This document shows, in pieces, positions 4,394 to 5,340 of a stretch of 5,340 nucleotides of DNA. This DNA comes from Pyrinomonadaceae bacterium (GTDB lineage Bacteria > Acidobacteriota > Blastocatellia > Pyrinomonadales > Pyrinomonadaceae): NCBI GenBank assembly GCA_025929655.1, contig JAICPV010000195.1, forward strand, positions 1 through 5,340, given 5' to 3'. The stretch's first letter is position 1. Every line of letters starts with the position of its first letter. The position numbers and the translations under genes are program-made. The notes under the pieces were generated by a model, which saw only the letters and a program-made list of their open reading frames with translations, was not told the DNA's origin and made no database searches.

Positions 4394-5340
4394 ATGGCCG
4401 AAAACGAGAAAGACCCGATCCCGCCTGATGACTACGAGCGCGAGCTAACAACCGATCTCGACGACAAGACCCGCGACCGACCGCGCGGGATGGCGCTGCA
4501 TACCAAGATCCTGATCGGACTGCTGGTAGGAATCATTGGCGGACTGATCGCAAATCAGTCGCTCGGCGGAACGCATCCGAACATCGCCTGGTTCATACGG
4601 AATATCGCCCAGCCGATCGGTTCGCTTTTTCTTAACCTTCTGCTGTTGATCGTCGTTCCGCTGGTGTTTTCTTCGCTTGTGGTCGGTGTGGCCGGCATCG
4701 GAGACATTCGAAAGCTCGGGCGCATAGGCGTGAAATCGTTCGGCTATTGTCTGGTCATTTCCGCGATCTCGGTGGTCATCGGCCTTACGCTTGCGAATAC
4801 GATCCGACCGGGCGAGCGCGTTTCCCCCGACGTGGCTGCCCAATTGAAGGAAAAATACAGCAGCGGCGCCGCCGCGCAGACCGAAGCTCAGGCAAAGGCA
4901 GCCGAAGCGGCAAAGGGGGACTCTGCGCTGATGCAGGCCGTAAAAACCGTCGTTCCCGTCAATCTGTTCTATTCGTTGTCCGGTGTTGACATTGAAAACC
5001 CGACCCAGCCGAGAAAGGCGCCGCCGAACCTTCTCCACATAATGTTCTTCGCCCTGATAATAGGGATCGCGATAACGCTGATGCCGGCTCCGGTGTCGGC
5101 GCCGTTCGTCGGCGTGATGGAATCGCTGTTCGCGATCACGTCGAAGATCATCGACATCATAATGAAGTTCGCGCCGTATGCGGTGGCCTGCCTCATCTTT
5201 ATAAACATCGCACAGTTCGGGCTGGAGCTTCTCAGCTCGCTTGCCTGGTTCGTAGCCACGGTGCTGCTCGGTCTCGGGCTGCATTTTTTCGGCGTTTATT
5301 CGCTCTCTGTTTATTTTCTTTCGCGTTTGAATCCGATCGA
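4394..5340 (+). CDS. Dicarboxylate/amino acid:cation symporter (DAACS/SLC1 family), 3' end cut by the right edge
   Basis: The first 315 residues are present and the gene runs off the window. A charged cytosolic tail (1-33) is longer than usual for bacterial members. Membrane segments follow at about 37-54, 74-101 and 113-136. The stretch LFLNLLLLIVVPLVFSSLVV (78-97) and GIGDIRKLGRIG (101-112) are classic family marks, and TIRPGE (136-141) closes the third helix. A long Ala/Lys/Glu-rich loop (about 143-182) precedes VVPVNLFYSLSG, then LLHIMFFALIIGIAI and KIIDIIMKFAPYAVACLIF, all in family order. The family couples Na+ or H+ to uptake of glutamate, aspartate or C4-dicarboxylates at the inner membrane. 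The substrate-determining C-terminal half (the serine-rich hairpin, the NMDGT motif and the last helices) is mostly outside the window, so substrate is undetermined. The gene is independent of its neighbour, being separated by a terminator. Confidence 0.94.
   Translation, partial: MAENEKDPIPPDDYERELTTDLDDKTRDRPRGMALHTKILIGLLVGIIGGLIANQSLGGTHPNIAWFIRNIAQPIGSLFLNLLLLIVVPLVFSSLVVGVAGIGDIRKLGRIGVKSFGYCLVISAISVVIGLTLANTIRPGERVSPDVAAQLKEKYSSGAAAQTEAQAKAAEAAKGDSALMQAVKTVVPVNLFYSLSGVDIENPTQPRKAPPNLLHIMFFALIIGIAITLMPAPVSAPFVGVMESLFAITSKIIDIIMKFAPYAVACLIFINIAQFGLELLSSLAWFVATVLLGLGLHFFGVYSLSVYFLSRLNPI

Noticed and set aside
4445..5284. A 279-codon minus-strand open frame opposite the symporter.
   Set aside because: The translation is rich in Arg, His, Asp and Gln, as is typical of the antisense of a GC-rich membrane protein. 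The plus strand carries clear DAACS motifs.

Overview
This is a chromosomal-looking window of moderate to high GC. My spot counts of coding lines give about 55% or more, and one left-edge gene is clearly lower at about 44%. It reads as ordinary bacterial housekeeping and cell-envelope DNA. The secreted glycine-zipper protein, the small CRHC/CPRC protein, the HtrA protease and the DUF5658-type membrane protein are a combination I associate with Acidobacteriota, probably Blastocatellia/Pyrinomonadales. That assignment rests on general resemblance only, because there is no rRNA or other marker gene here.

Layout. Five genes read leftwards from about 3419 to the left edge: a small DUF5658-like three-helix membrane protein (3030-3419), a membrane-anchored HtrA/Deg serine protease with one PDZ domain (1678-2868), a 78-residue four-cysteine zinc-ribbon-like protein (1385-1621), an inositol-monophosphatase-superfamily phosphatase most like CysQ (360-1220), and an unrecognised small protein cut by the left edge (1-337). 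A strong intrinsic terminator (1622-1656) ends the protease transcript, and its T-tract runs straight into the ATG of the zinc-ribbon gene. Two genes read rightwards: a secreted glycine-zipper protein (3542-4246) with a good extended -10 promoter, strong RBS and intrinsic terminator, and a dicarboxylate/amino-acid:cation symporter (4394 to beyond the right edge). The divergent promoter region lies at about 3420-3541.

The main non-coding structure lies at 1243-1364, almost filling the gap between the zinc-ribbon and phosphatase genes. It has a perfect 10-bp outer inverted repeat enclosing a 12-bp bulged hairpin (GAAA loop on the minus strand) and a small second hairpin, with a further 8-bp hairpin next to it. 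It could be a structured leader of the phosphatase transcript or a small palindromic mobile/repeat element. A second perfect palindrome (3387-3411) falls inside the nominal N-terminus of the DUF5658-like gene and casts doubt on that start codon.

Functionally, the envelope theme is clear: an anchored periplasmic protease, a secreted glycine-zipper protein, and two integral membrane proteins. There is no sign that the genes form one pathway, and I see no defence system, phage, IS element, CRISPR array or tRNA/rRNA.
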